Origin: Haliotis asinina | Lineage: Eukaryota > Mollusca > Gastropoda > Lepetellida > Haliotidae | Length of the DNA stretch: 64,000 bases | Reading direction: 5' to 3' | Assembly (NCBI RefSeq): GCF_037392515.1 | Contig: NC_090288.1 | Location: forward strand, 4,643,501 to 4,707,500 | In this document: positions 49,701-61,700 of the stretch, in pieces | Numbering within the stretch: position 1 is the first letter of the stretch | Layout of the letters: each line of letters begins with the position of its first letter | Program-made: the position numbers and the translations under genes | Notes under the pieces: model-generated | What the model was told of the DNA's origin: nothing | The model's database searches: none | Seen by the model: the letters and a program-made list of their open reading frames with translations, nothing else

Positions 49701-52700
49701 GTTCGAGCAATTAGACATCTGTTCCATGGAATCCTCCTATACCAGGGATAGGGTGGTTTGTCTTGCTGACTTGGTTGACACATGTCATTGGTTCCCAGTT
49801 GTGCAGATTGATGCTCATTCTGTTGATCGCTGGACTTGATTATTTACAGACCAGCGCCATATATTGGAAACATTGCTGAGAACGGTGTAAAATGGAACTC
49901 ACTCACTCTACACTACATTGTGACACATTTAGAAGGTTTTGCATATCAAGAATTAGAAGGTTTTTAAAAAGTAGAAAATTGACATTTTGAGCAATGTCAG
50001 CTGGTATTTGATGAGTAGTTCAAATTTCAATTGTAATGTATATATGAGTATGCAATGTGTGATTATATCTCAGGCTTTTGACTCAGGTTTTTTTTTATTA
50101 CTGCAGCTATATTCTAGTAGATAAGAATGCTATTCAGTATTGTAGTACTATTAATACTGTATATTGTATTACAGTACTTTGACTCACAACTGACGGTACT
50201 AAAAGGGGGGATAATTTTGTATTATTTGACAAATACGCTAAACAAACAATTGTATGAGACGTTGATCACATTACATGTGAGATTAACAATCAGTGATATA
50301 ACTCTTGTTAATGTCAGATATACAGGACAATATATAATATTAGAGAGTTAACTAAATAACAATGTTGAAAAAAAAGGGTTGAAGCATTGGTGTAAAAATG
50401 TTCACGTACAATGTCTGAAGTCTAATATTTACCCCCTTCTTTACTGGCTAATCAAATCCTTGAATATACCACAATATGTTCCTTCATCATATATATGCAT
50501 AGAAACTGACCACAAGACTGTGCAGACTGGTGTTCTTTTAGTTATGTCCTGTTCTCATGGATTCTACAATAACTACCATAAAGTTGACTCATGCTGTGGT
50601 GATAAGACTAGGTGTACCATCAGTCGGTCTGTGACAGCTGTGTGGATGTGGCCTGCAGACGAGATAGAGAGATGTTAACTTGCTGTGACTAATATGTGCA
50701 GTACAGCAGGTGCTTGTTCTCCCTTTGTCAACCCTCCCTCATTTACATACATACAATGATGCACAGCTGACCATTGTCTCCACACTACCTCAGGTGCATG
50801 GAGTTAGATTAGACTGTTAGGTTAAATTTTGCCTATGTGTTTCTTTTTATATGTTTGGTGTGGTTGATTAGAAAGAATATGTGGATTTATTTGAAAGGAT
50901 CCTGTGATGATTTCAATGAATATAATCTGACTTTACTCATGAACAGTGTAAATACAAATGTTGACCATGTTGTTTTATTAGTCTCATTTTGTCTGTCCTT
51001 TCAGAATAATCTCATAATGTGTAATTTATTAAACAGTTTTCTATTATGATTTTACAAGGATAACTCTGAGTGTTATTGTGTTTGTAAATGTTTTAAGTTC
51101 TGTGTGTAATGACTACCAACAAAAGACTATTGATGTATATGAATATGGAAACTATTTATTATTATTCTTATTATTTAATAATTAATATTATTATTATTTA
51201 TTCTTAACTGGTACAGTTATTAACATTTCATAATGACCAAGATTACCAAGTCCATTATAAAATTAAAACTTTTGAATTGTCATTATTGTTGGCAGTATGT
51301 TTGAAGTAAGTTTTATTTTAAGAAACCAACACACCTCTATTTAAGATTCAAACTACAGGTGATGCTATGGTGTGCCCATGACAGCAAGTCTGTCAAGTGA
51401 ACTCAACACAGCAGAGTGACTGTTTAGGCAATGAAATACCAGATACGTGATTATGGCCAAACTGCTGCTGAAAGAAATGCATACAAATGTTTTTGCCTGA
51501 CAGAATGGTGCTCAGTTTCTAGTCAGCTGTTGTGCTTTAGTTGAAAGGATTGCATATGGAGGCCTAATTCACTGATTCAGCTGTTTTCTTATCAAATATT
51601 GTGCATAGTCTCCCAGCTAAAATTAGATGTTGGTACAGTTCCTAATGAAATTTAACAAAACTTTTAAAACAAATTCCTAATGGTATGTTGTGTTCATACC
51701 TAGCATCATGATTCGGTCCCACTGTAAGTCAAGGCCAAAGTTTAAATCTGGGGAGGGAATTTGAGAAGTCTGAGTGATATAATATGACTTTGTGTTTATT
51801 GAACAGTGATTCTGTCAATGGGTGAGTAATGTAGGTCTTGATATTTATTTTTTTAGCCGATATATACCCATTATTGTACTACTAAATATATATGCTTGCA
51901 AACTTTCATTTTTGTCCTGTTACGATCAGAGGATGCATTCACTGCCAATGTACTTCCCTCACAAGCGTTTTGGTGTATGTTAAGTTTATTGGGATGACAA
52001 ATGATATTTAACATTCAAGGTTCAGGGTTGTGTTTAAGGGTGCACTGACAATGTTTATATTGCACTTGCTTCCTTTTTTGTTGTCTGAAAACACTTGTAA
52101 TGCTAAATTTTGATGGGTTTGGTGTTTCAATGTGTTCGACATGATCATTTGACATGGAGGCTTTTGAAGTTCACCCTAGTCCACACAGTCACTAGGTCCA
52201 TGGTCACAAGTCAGTTATATATACTCGATTCACATATGAAGAGTTGCGTACTTGTGCTCAGTTAGTGGGTGTATTTTCAATCATAAATGGGGTTTGGAAA
52301 CTTTGTCAGCTGTGTGATACTGTTTGTTTCTTCCCCTTTCATAAAGGAATCGTACAAAAGTGAGTTACTATTCAACAGCGGTACGAGCAGTGTCACTGTC
52401 ATTTTTCATTGATTGAAACTGATGTAGCTTGTGAAATATGGTTAATAACTCATTCATTTGTCAGGAATGTTCTTCAATAAACATGAAAGTTTATGTCATG
52501 CTGCAGGTCAACATGGCAGTTGCGGTCCAACTACATTGCTGCCGTCCCTGGAGACTGCACCACCAGTCTCATCTTCTCCACAAAACTTGTCAAAGCGGGA
52601 ACTGTGACCTTCGAGTATCAGTCACCCAACCCTGATATACTGTTCCACTTCACAGTAAGTTCAGACACTCCATTTTGCTTCACATTCACTTTCCACACCG

Positions 52701-55700
52701 TGTAACAGTTTATGGTCATTTCAGAAACACTCAGTTTCACAGTCAGTTCACACAAACTGTTCCTTTTCAGGGTCAGTTCATTCACAGTTCCACTCCATGG
52801 TCAGTTCAGACACTGTTCCACCTCAGGGTCAGTTCAGACTCTGTTCCACCTCAGGGTCAGGTTAGACACTGTTCCACCTCAGGGACAGTTCACACTTCCA
52901 CTTCAGGGTCAGTTCAGGCACTGTTCCACTTCGGGATCAGTTCAGACACTGCTTAATGTTGGGGTCAGTTTAGACACAGCTCAACTTCAGGGTCAGTTCA
53001 GACACTGTGTCACCTCATTGTCAGTTCAGACACTGCTCCACCTCAGGGTCAAGTCACAGTTCCACTTCAGGGTCAGTTCAGGCACTGTTCCACTTCAGGG
53101 TCAGTTCAGACACAGCTCCACTTCAGGGTCAGTTCAGGCACTGTTCCACTTCGGGGTCAGTTCAGACACTGTTCCACTTCGGGGCCAGTTCAGACACAGC
53201 TCCACTTCAGGGTCAGTTCATAGTTCCATTTCAGGGTCAGTTCAGACGCTGTTCCACCTCAGGGTCAATTCAAACAATGCTCCACTTCGGGGTCAGTTCA
53301 GACACAGTTCTACTTCCCGTTGTCGGTGTCTCATATGATAAGGCTCAAATATTGCTGAAATCAGCATAAAAACAGTTCTGTTATCGTGTATCTGAAAAAT
53401 GAAGCAAAAACTGAGCACAAAGTATTCCTTCTTAGCTCTAAATGTCAAGCCAACATCACACCATTATCAACATGATTGAGAGTGATTCTGGAGATGTCAC
53501 CCCTTCTGCCCTCTATTAGAAAAAGTAACTGATTCTAAAACCCACAATAGAAACCTAATCCCCAGCTAACAGAGGAACAAAATGTGGATGTATAATCAAA
53601 TGTTTGTCTTGTTCATGGGCATATTGATCCGACTGCATCAGAAATAACCGCTTCTTCAGTTGTTGATGTGTTCCACGACAGATGGGAGTGACAGTCTCAT
53701 GAATCTTCACTTTTTTGGACTGAGATTTTTGGGATTCCATTGTGAATATAGAACACTATGAAACTTTCAGTCCATCCATCATATACATACCTGCATCATC
53801 ATTCTCAAACAATGTAACACTAGAAATCCTGTACACGTGCAGGGGGAATTTCAGGATATAGGTTTTTTTGTTCTACATTATTCTTTTGTGCATATAATTT
53901 AACATGTATTCAAAATTAATGTTAACTTCTTTCAGTGGCATTTTCATGTTCCATCTATGTATGCTTTAGAATGGCAAAAGAATCTGTATTGAAATGTTGC
54001 TTTCATGAATAAGAGAAGTTGTTATCCATAAAGTTTGTTATACAAAATCAAGGTTGAAAGTCACTGGTTAGGTGTCTGCAATTATTGGGCAATATGCTGA
54101 TGCAGCATAATATTCACATGCTAGACTGCCTGTCTTCCTCATTTAATGCCTGAGGGGTGGTTGGGTAGCTTAGTGGTTAAAGCAGGAACGCTCACTGCAC
54201 CGAGGACCCAAGCTCGATTCCCTTCATGGGTACCATGTGTGAAACTCATTTCTGGTGTTGCTGGAATAATGCTAGAAGCAGCATAAAACCATACTCACTC
54301 ACTCACTCACTCACTCACTCACTCACTCACTCACTCACTCACTCACTCACTCACTCACTCACTCACTCACTCACTCTAATGCTTGAGATTCATCTTTCTG
54401 TTACCAGTTAGTAATACTGATGGGAGTAGGTGTATCATAGAATAATGAAATGTAATAAATGTTTTCAAAGCCATTATTGCCAGTTTTAAACATAAAAAAC
54501 AAATTGTTCAGATGGGGATTTTATGTTTATAAAATACATCTAAAAATGAGATGTTAAAATATTAACCAATAATCCTGAAAAACTGGAAGGTGCTTCTCTT
54601 TGCAAAATCAAATGAAGTTGTGTCAACGATCAATTGTATATTTTCCTGGGATATTTTTATGGCCTTATGCTGGACGTTTAATCAGCTTTATATAATTGAA
54701 TGGCTTCCTGCCACAGATATGATTTTGTCTTATTTGTTATATCTTAGCAGGCAATTAGCAGTCAGAAATACAAAAATACATTGCACATCCTTCACATAGT
54801 TGTGTGGGAGATCTGCTGACAGGGATTTATCTCCCTTGCTGATATTAATCGAGTCCAGCTGTATGTCAAACACTTGAACATGGCCCAGAAAAGAAATATG
54901 CATGAAATAGTAGATATAGTAATACATGTAGTAATAGTCTTGTTCAAGAGGTTGAACTGTCTTAATATTTAATTCTGATTACTGTATCTACTGTTTCCAA
55001 TTAGATCAAGTAAACAGTAAAGGTCTAAATTCCTTGTCAACGTCATACTTTTGAAAATATTTTTATTAGGATATCCTTCATCGTGAATACTTAGACTTAC
55101 ATACACTAGGGAAGGGTTTGGTAGTCTAATGGTTAAGGGACCTGCTCATTATGCTGTAAACCCAGGTTTGATTCTCAGCACATGGGTACAATGTGTGAAG
55201 TCCATTTCTGGTGTCCTGAGTTGTGGTATTGATTGAATATTGCTAAAAGCTGCATAAAAGCATACTCACAGTATATTTAAGGAACACGCATGATACACTG
55301 AAGTATTGACAGCTATGTTCATTGAGTGGCTTTTTAGAACCTGGGAAGATACTGAAAAACTTTATGGATAAGAATTTCCATATTTCGTGAGTGTGTGATG
55401 TTTCGATACAGATTATGTACCAATTTTTCTTATCAACCATGAAATGATGTTCATTGATTCAAAAGCCATAGCTGAAATCCCAAGGATGAAAATATGCCAA
55501 TTTATCACCTGTAGAACAAGCCCCATGTGATCTAATATACAGGTAGTTATGATTTAGGGTGAAGCCATCTTCTATAAATAGACTTCAGATGATGCCCATA
55601 GACATATCTGTCTGTTATTGTGTTATCTATATAAGTAACATAGATGACTGGTCCTGCTGTCAGAAATGTGTTTATATATATTTCTGTTGGTTCCTGCAGG

Positions 55701-58700
55701 TCCAGAATGACCAGTGCCAGGCTATAGAGGATGAATCCAAGGGCACCTGGCCACCCAACACAGAGGAGGGCAAGTGGAAGACTCAGACGGTAGGTTGTGT
55801 CTTCCCTAAGAAAGTGAAATTCCAAATATGACATATGTTGCATTTGACCACTTTCTAAATGGCATTGTGTAATCAAAGCTTCGTCTCTGAACATACATTA
55901 TTTGGATAGTAACAAATACAGTGCAAGTCACTCTAAACAGGCATTCATTGGAACTGGCCAAAAATACTGTTTTAGAGTGTGTGCAGGTTTAGTAAATTTT
56001 TCCATCCATCCCCTTGACTGGTCTTGCCATCTTGACACAGTGAATGACTGACAAATTGTGACACGACAAATAAATTATGATACAAATGCCACGTCACTCA
56101 TCAATTTTTCTCACCTACCTAGGCCTAAGGCTTATCCATACTCCTTTTATCAGGCAATGTCATGAGCATAATGTCAATGGTAATCTACTTCCAAGATACC
56201 GGAAAACTATTATTGGGACACAATTTCCATATTGAAAATTCTTAATAATTTTTCCAGCAACAGTATTTCAGTTATCAATCTTTTGAGACAGTCTTAGTGC
56301 TCATTGATACCATATGGTTGTTGTTGCTCAAGATGTGTGCTTTGTTTACAGCTGAACCTGAAGAGTGGCATGAACGTGCTCCAGTGGCGTGCACTGGGGA
56401 TGAAGGAACGTACCCACGGTAGAAGTCCCATCCTCATCAGAAAGATAGAAGTGACTGGTATGTAGACCTCACTGTGGCCCAATATGCCGGAGTGAGTGAG
56501 TTTAGGCTTACACTGCACTCAGCAATATTCCAGCTATATGGCAGCAGTCTGTACATAATGAACCAGACAATCCAGTGATGAACAGCATGAGCATCAATAT
56601 GTGCAGTTGGGGACCACTGACATTGTCAACCAGGTCAGCAAGCCTGACCACCTGATCATGTTAGACGACTCTTACAACAAGCAAGAGATTACTAAAGGCC
56701 AGTTCCAAGTCACACCTTCACGGGCCCGAGATGGCAGAAGTGGAGTTGAAGTACCACCATTATACTACACACAGCAACATTACATACTGTTCTTTATTTT
56801 GAAAGAGCATGTACCTCGAATGACAACCATGTGCTGTTGATAAGATCTACTGCTTGGAAATTCATGTAATGATGCATGACAGCTTTTCACACTCCTATAT
56901 CTTGATGTTTACAGTTCCACTCAAGGTTGAAACAGTTCTGTTTGTTTCACATGATCAGTCTGACTTAACACACATTTCTTGGTAGGAAAATCTACACAAA
57001 GTATCATAATCAATATACATATCTCTATTGCTTTAACAGGCCACATTCTTGTGATCAGTGACTTTATATTTCATGGTGGAGGTTTTCCTTGAGTCACAGG
57101 TTTTCTTATGGAAACTATACCTGTTCCTGTTCCCTACAGGTGTGGCATATACATCCGAGTGCACCAAGTGTCGGAGTGGCACCTACAGCAGTGGGGGCAC
57201 TGAGTTTTGCGGTTACTGTCCGGAGAACACCTACTCTGAACGTGGTGCTGCCCAGTGTAGTCCCTGCAACCAGGACACAGAGTACGCCAGTAAGTTCCTC
57301 TTGCGCATGTTACTAAGTCTCATTTATCAAATGGAAATACCTCAAGCATTTTTTATATTGTGGTAACTTAAAGTTTGAGGTTTGATCATAGGCACTTTGA
57401 GAACATTCAGATTGAGAACATTCTGTTTTGATGTTTGATGTGAACATTTTGGTCGATGGTTGATCAAAGGGACTTCCAGAACATTCTGGCTGATGGTTTG
57501 ATCATAGGTTGTTTTATGCTTATCCTGACTCATGGCACAAGCCCTCCCAACCATAACATATGGTAACATATTTTGTGTAACCTATGACATTGCTTCATCT
57601 TGCAGCTATGGGTGCCAGCAAGTGTGAGACTCGACCTCCATGTTCTGATAGAGACTACTATGAATACCAAACTCCATGTGATGAAAACAAACAGGTGAGG
57701 CAGTTTTCTCACTGGAGTGCTAAGTTTGTGAAGGACTGTATTAGTAGTCATTGCTTGTTCTTCTGCTTGATTATTATTTCAGAACTTTACTACATGTTAT
57801 GGTCAGTGTAAAGTCTTTTTCCCTTAGTTTACTTTATGCCAAAAAGTTTCAGTCATTTCACAGTTAACTAGGAATTATGTCCAGTTTTTTGATAGATGGC
57901 GTAAAATTGATTGAAAAGTTCACTCACTCACTCACTCACTCACTCACTCACTCACTCACTCACTCACTCACTCACTCACTCACTCACTCTAAAACATTCA
58001 TACATTCATCATCTTTATCTGTCAACCCACATGTACACATTGCTGACTCCAGTTACAGCTTTTAGCAATATCAGGTATTATTCTTGATAATATTGTAACA
58101 TTTTGTGACAACCTACCTCATGCACCCCTATCATCTGTTTCCAGACTCGCAAGGAGTATGCATGGATCACACCCCAGATCTGTAACCCCACTGCTAGTGG
58201 TGCTGTAACACTTCCCGCTCAAGGTGCCCTTGAAGACTGCCCACCCTGTAATCCAGGCATGCACCTGTACAACAACTCAGCCTGTGAATTCTGTCCAGTC
58301 AACCAGTTTTCTGATGGCTCCAAGCCCTGCGAAGCATGCCCTGCATCCACATCCCCAGAGTACAGCCTCGACTACAGATGGTGGTCCGTCATGCCACCCA
58401 ATGTCACCAGCGATTGTCTCTCCATGACAGGTAGGCAGGGGAGATAAATCTACCCTTCTTAATCATACGTTTGACTGTTGCTGTTGAAACATGTTAGGAA
58501 ACCGTTCACAACTGGATTTCATTATTGTGTTTTGCTTTTGTGATCTGTTTGTTTAACAACACAGGGTTTTCTCCTGTAGTATTTGAATGTTAGGTACCCA
58601 CGATTTTCAAGTTTTATGATATGACAGGGTCATCTGGCTTTAAGTGAGTGAGTGAGTTTAGTTTAATGGATCACTCAGCAATATTCCAGCTATATCGCAG

Positions 58701-61700
58701 TGGTCTGGAGCAGAACAAGATTCAACAGCATTAGCATCCATCTGCTCAACTGAGATACAGTGACAAGTCTCAACCCAGTCAGCGAGTCGGACCACCCAGC
58801 CCAGTTAGCCACATCTTACAACAATCATTGGTTACGAAAGATGAATTCTAACCCGGAATTTCACATGTCATTTTACTTAAATGTTTTATATTATCCACTG
58901 ATTCATGTTATGACTGTCTGGAACTTTAGGACAGGTTCAAAGTGTGACTGGTACATTAAGTTACAGTGATAAATTGTGCAATCAGTGACCATATTGTCTG
59001 TATGTATTCTGCATTTAGAGCTAGTATTAGTCATGATATGGCTGAAATATTGCCAATGTAACTCTAAATCTTAAGTCACTCACTCTGTCACTCAATCAAT
59101 AACCCCTTATGGGAGAATGGTGAGAATGGTGTAATACCTGGTTGATTGTACTTCCTTGTGTCTCCATGTCAAGGATCTTTGCTCATGTCAGTACATCAGC
59201 ATGGGGAATTTTTATTCTGCAGTTAGCTGGAATGTTGCAGAGTGTAAAAACAACAGCCATTTACTTTAGACAACATACTACAAGTGTCAGTACTAAGAGT
59301 GATATTCTTTTACAGCTGAAACCTGTTCCCCACAAGCAGGGTGGTTATTGTCTAGTGACCACATCCGTACCCACTTCAGCCATGACAAGGATGTCTTCCT
59401 CATCCTCACCATGCACATCCCCGGCTTCAGAGGCCATGCCAATGTTGTCAATGGCAAAGCAGACATTGTTGGACACATCTCCTTCAGGTTCGAAATGAAC
59501 TGTACAGGGGACTGTGAGCTGGTTTTCTTGACAGTAAGTGAACAGAGATGAAGGTTAAGTCTCCTCCAAAAGCTAGAAGCTTGTTCCACAAATTGATCTC
59601 AACACTACAGTGCTCGAATGCCCCCATACTGTTAACATTATACGATGAACATGTCTCCCCTTACAGCCCTTGATACAAAACCTTAGCTACAAAAGTCGTA
59701 ACTCTCTGTTATGGTATGGATGTTATGCTCACCTTATCTCTACGACAGTCGTTAGTCCATGTTAATGTATGAGAGTTAAGGTCTGCTTAGTGCTCTGACA
59801 GTTGTATTAGTCTGTGTTTATGTATGAGAGTTTTGATCACCTTGGCACTGAGATCGCTTTGCACATTAGCACCCACTGGGGTCATGGTGTTAAAACTGCT
59901 TTGTGAAAACAGGTCCAATCTGAAGTACTTTGAAGCATGTAAAATGTAAAGGTTTTTTGAAGCTCAAAATACTGTTTTGAAGTTTTAACATTTATCTTCC
60001 TGTTCTTTATAACCATTGTTAACATTTACGATCTTTTTCAGGATGATAATGGGAAGAATTCAGTAGCAAAATCGTGGAAGGGAAGTTATGAAAAAAATGA
60101 ATATGTGTAAGTCCACATTTCCATGGAAATTAAGCAAACCCAAGGGCACACTTATACATATAATTCTTATTTCTGACACTCAGTCTAGTTTGATTCAGAT
60201 TTCTGGCATGCATGCTTAAATCCATCATTTCTAAAGCCACTTTATATATATTCACGGTCTTTCAACTCTCACATGCAGTGTGAAGATTTCTAAGTTTTGT
60301 GTATGTGAATCATTTGACCAACAATAGCGAGATTAAGGTACATTTTAAGTATAGGAAAGTGTTTTTTAAGGCACATGGCATTCTATCAGGTTTGTAGTGT
60401 GTTATGTTTGGCTGCTGCAGGTACAATGTGCGCAGCAACAGGTCTCTGATAGCCACCTGGGCCTTCCAACCGTACGACTGGGAGAACCTGCCGGAGGCCA
60501 AGCCAGAGGAGTACCTCAACAACATCGCCAAGATATACTCTATCAAGGTCACTAACACCATCTCTGGTGGAGCTTCTGAGTGTAAACCTTGTCCAAGAGG
60601 AACTGCTAAAGACACGTAGGTCTTGGATACATCATACTCCTTGGTTTCAGGATTGGAATAAGTTTGTGACTGATGTTTTATTATGTGTTTGACAATATTA
60701 AATCTGTAGTCCCCATTTCTGCACTCACTCTTGTATAATTTCAACAATGAGAGACACCAATGAAATAACATGAGAGTTGTTTGGTGAGGTTCAAGTACTG
60801 ATTGTGACATGATGTCCTGCTGATGGAAGGAACAGTTTGCCCAATGATAGGTGGTGTTCGAATGTCCAGTCATGAGTTACTTCCCTTTGGTATGCCAGAA
60901 TCCTATGAGTAGATTCATGTGTCATATAGTCACACACACCCTGATGATTATTGCCTGCAGTAAATATCTCCTAATAGCATGACTTCAGGCCTTCCTTTTG
61001 AATTTGCTGACTGCCCATGATATTACTGCTACTGTTCCAGGCAGCATTTCTGTTCACTGACTCATAACCTTTCTTTATCATACTGATTGGGGAGTGCCAT
61101 ATAAGATGCTATATCGTATCAAGCGTGGATAGACTTTCACTCAATGCCACATGTGTATAGTGTGTGAAGCCCATTTCTGATGTGTTATTGCTGGAATATT
61201 GTAAAAGATGACTCCAACTATACTCACTCACTCACTCCACAAGAGAACCAGCTGACTACAACAGGAAGTTAACAATATCCCACACTGATGCTTAGCATAT
61301 GAATAAATACAGATCTCTACTCAAAACGTTTTCTGTAGCACTGTGCACTTGTGTATGTGTAAACCAGGATTCATGTGAGAACCATGCAAACATGGTTAAG
61401 TCCTTGGTACTTGAACCTCCAGTAGCAGTGCAATAGGATATCCCAGGATATAGTTCCTGTGTTGATAGCACTTATTGTTTGACTGTGCAGTCAGGAAGTT
61501 AACATCATGCAGATCATGATTAACAGACTGCTGGTGGAACTTGGGGCTTAATCAAATAATGATTGTGTTCCAGGTGTATTCCATGCCCTGATGGGCAGTA
61601 CATCGACACGAGCACAACATCCTGCAAGGCATGCCCCCCCAACACTGTGGTGTCCAGCAGTGATGCCTGGGGGAAGCAGGCCTGCAAGGTGTGTGGATCA

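Larger units (their letters stand above)
40595..52506. other. ELAPOR intron 3 (11.9 kb)
   Basis: No credible exon. Contains a small tandem repeat (41255-41430), a MITE-end-like segment near 43160, a 65-bp tandem duplication (45243-45372), a (CTGT)n microsatellite, (GT)-rich and AT-rich tracts near 48.03 and 51.15 kb, and a family B copy (49743-49909). Open frames up to 123 codons here lack splice-site context or homology. Confidence 0.55.

Noticed and set aside
52712..53369. Open frames of 208 and 120 codons after exon 4
   Set aside because: They lie in the 28-bp minisatellite, whose period is not a multiple of three, and are repeat artefacts downstream of a perfect donor.
54293..57990. CRISPR-like or telomeric arrays
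   Set aside because: Pure (ACTC)n tracts without spacers; unlike CRISPR or telomere repeats and typical of SINE tails here.
60310..60873. 187-codon minus-strand ORF
   Set aside because: It is the antisense of ELAPOR exon 12 and flanking introns.
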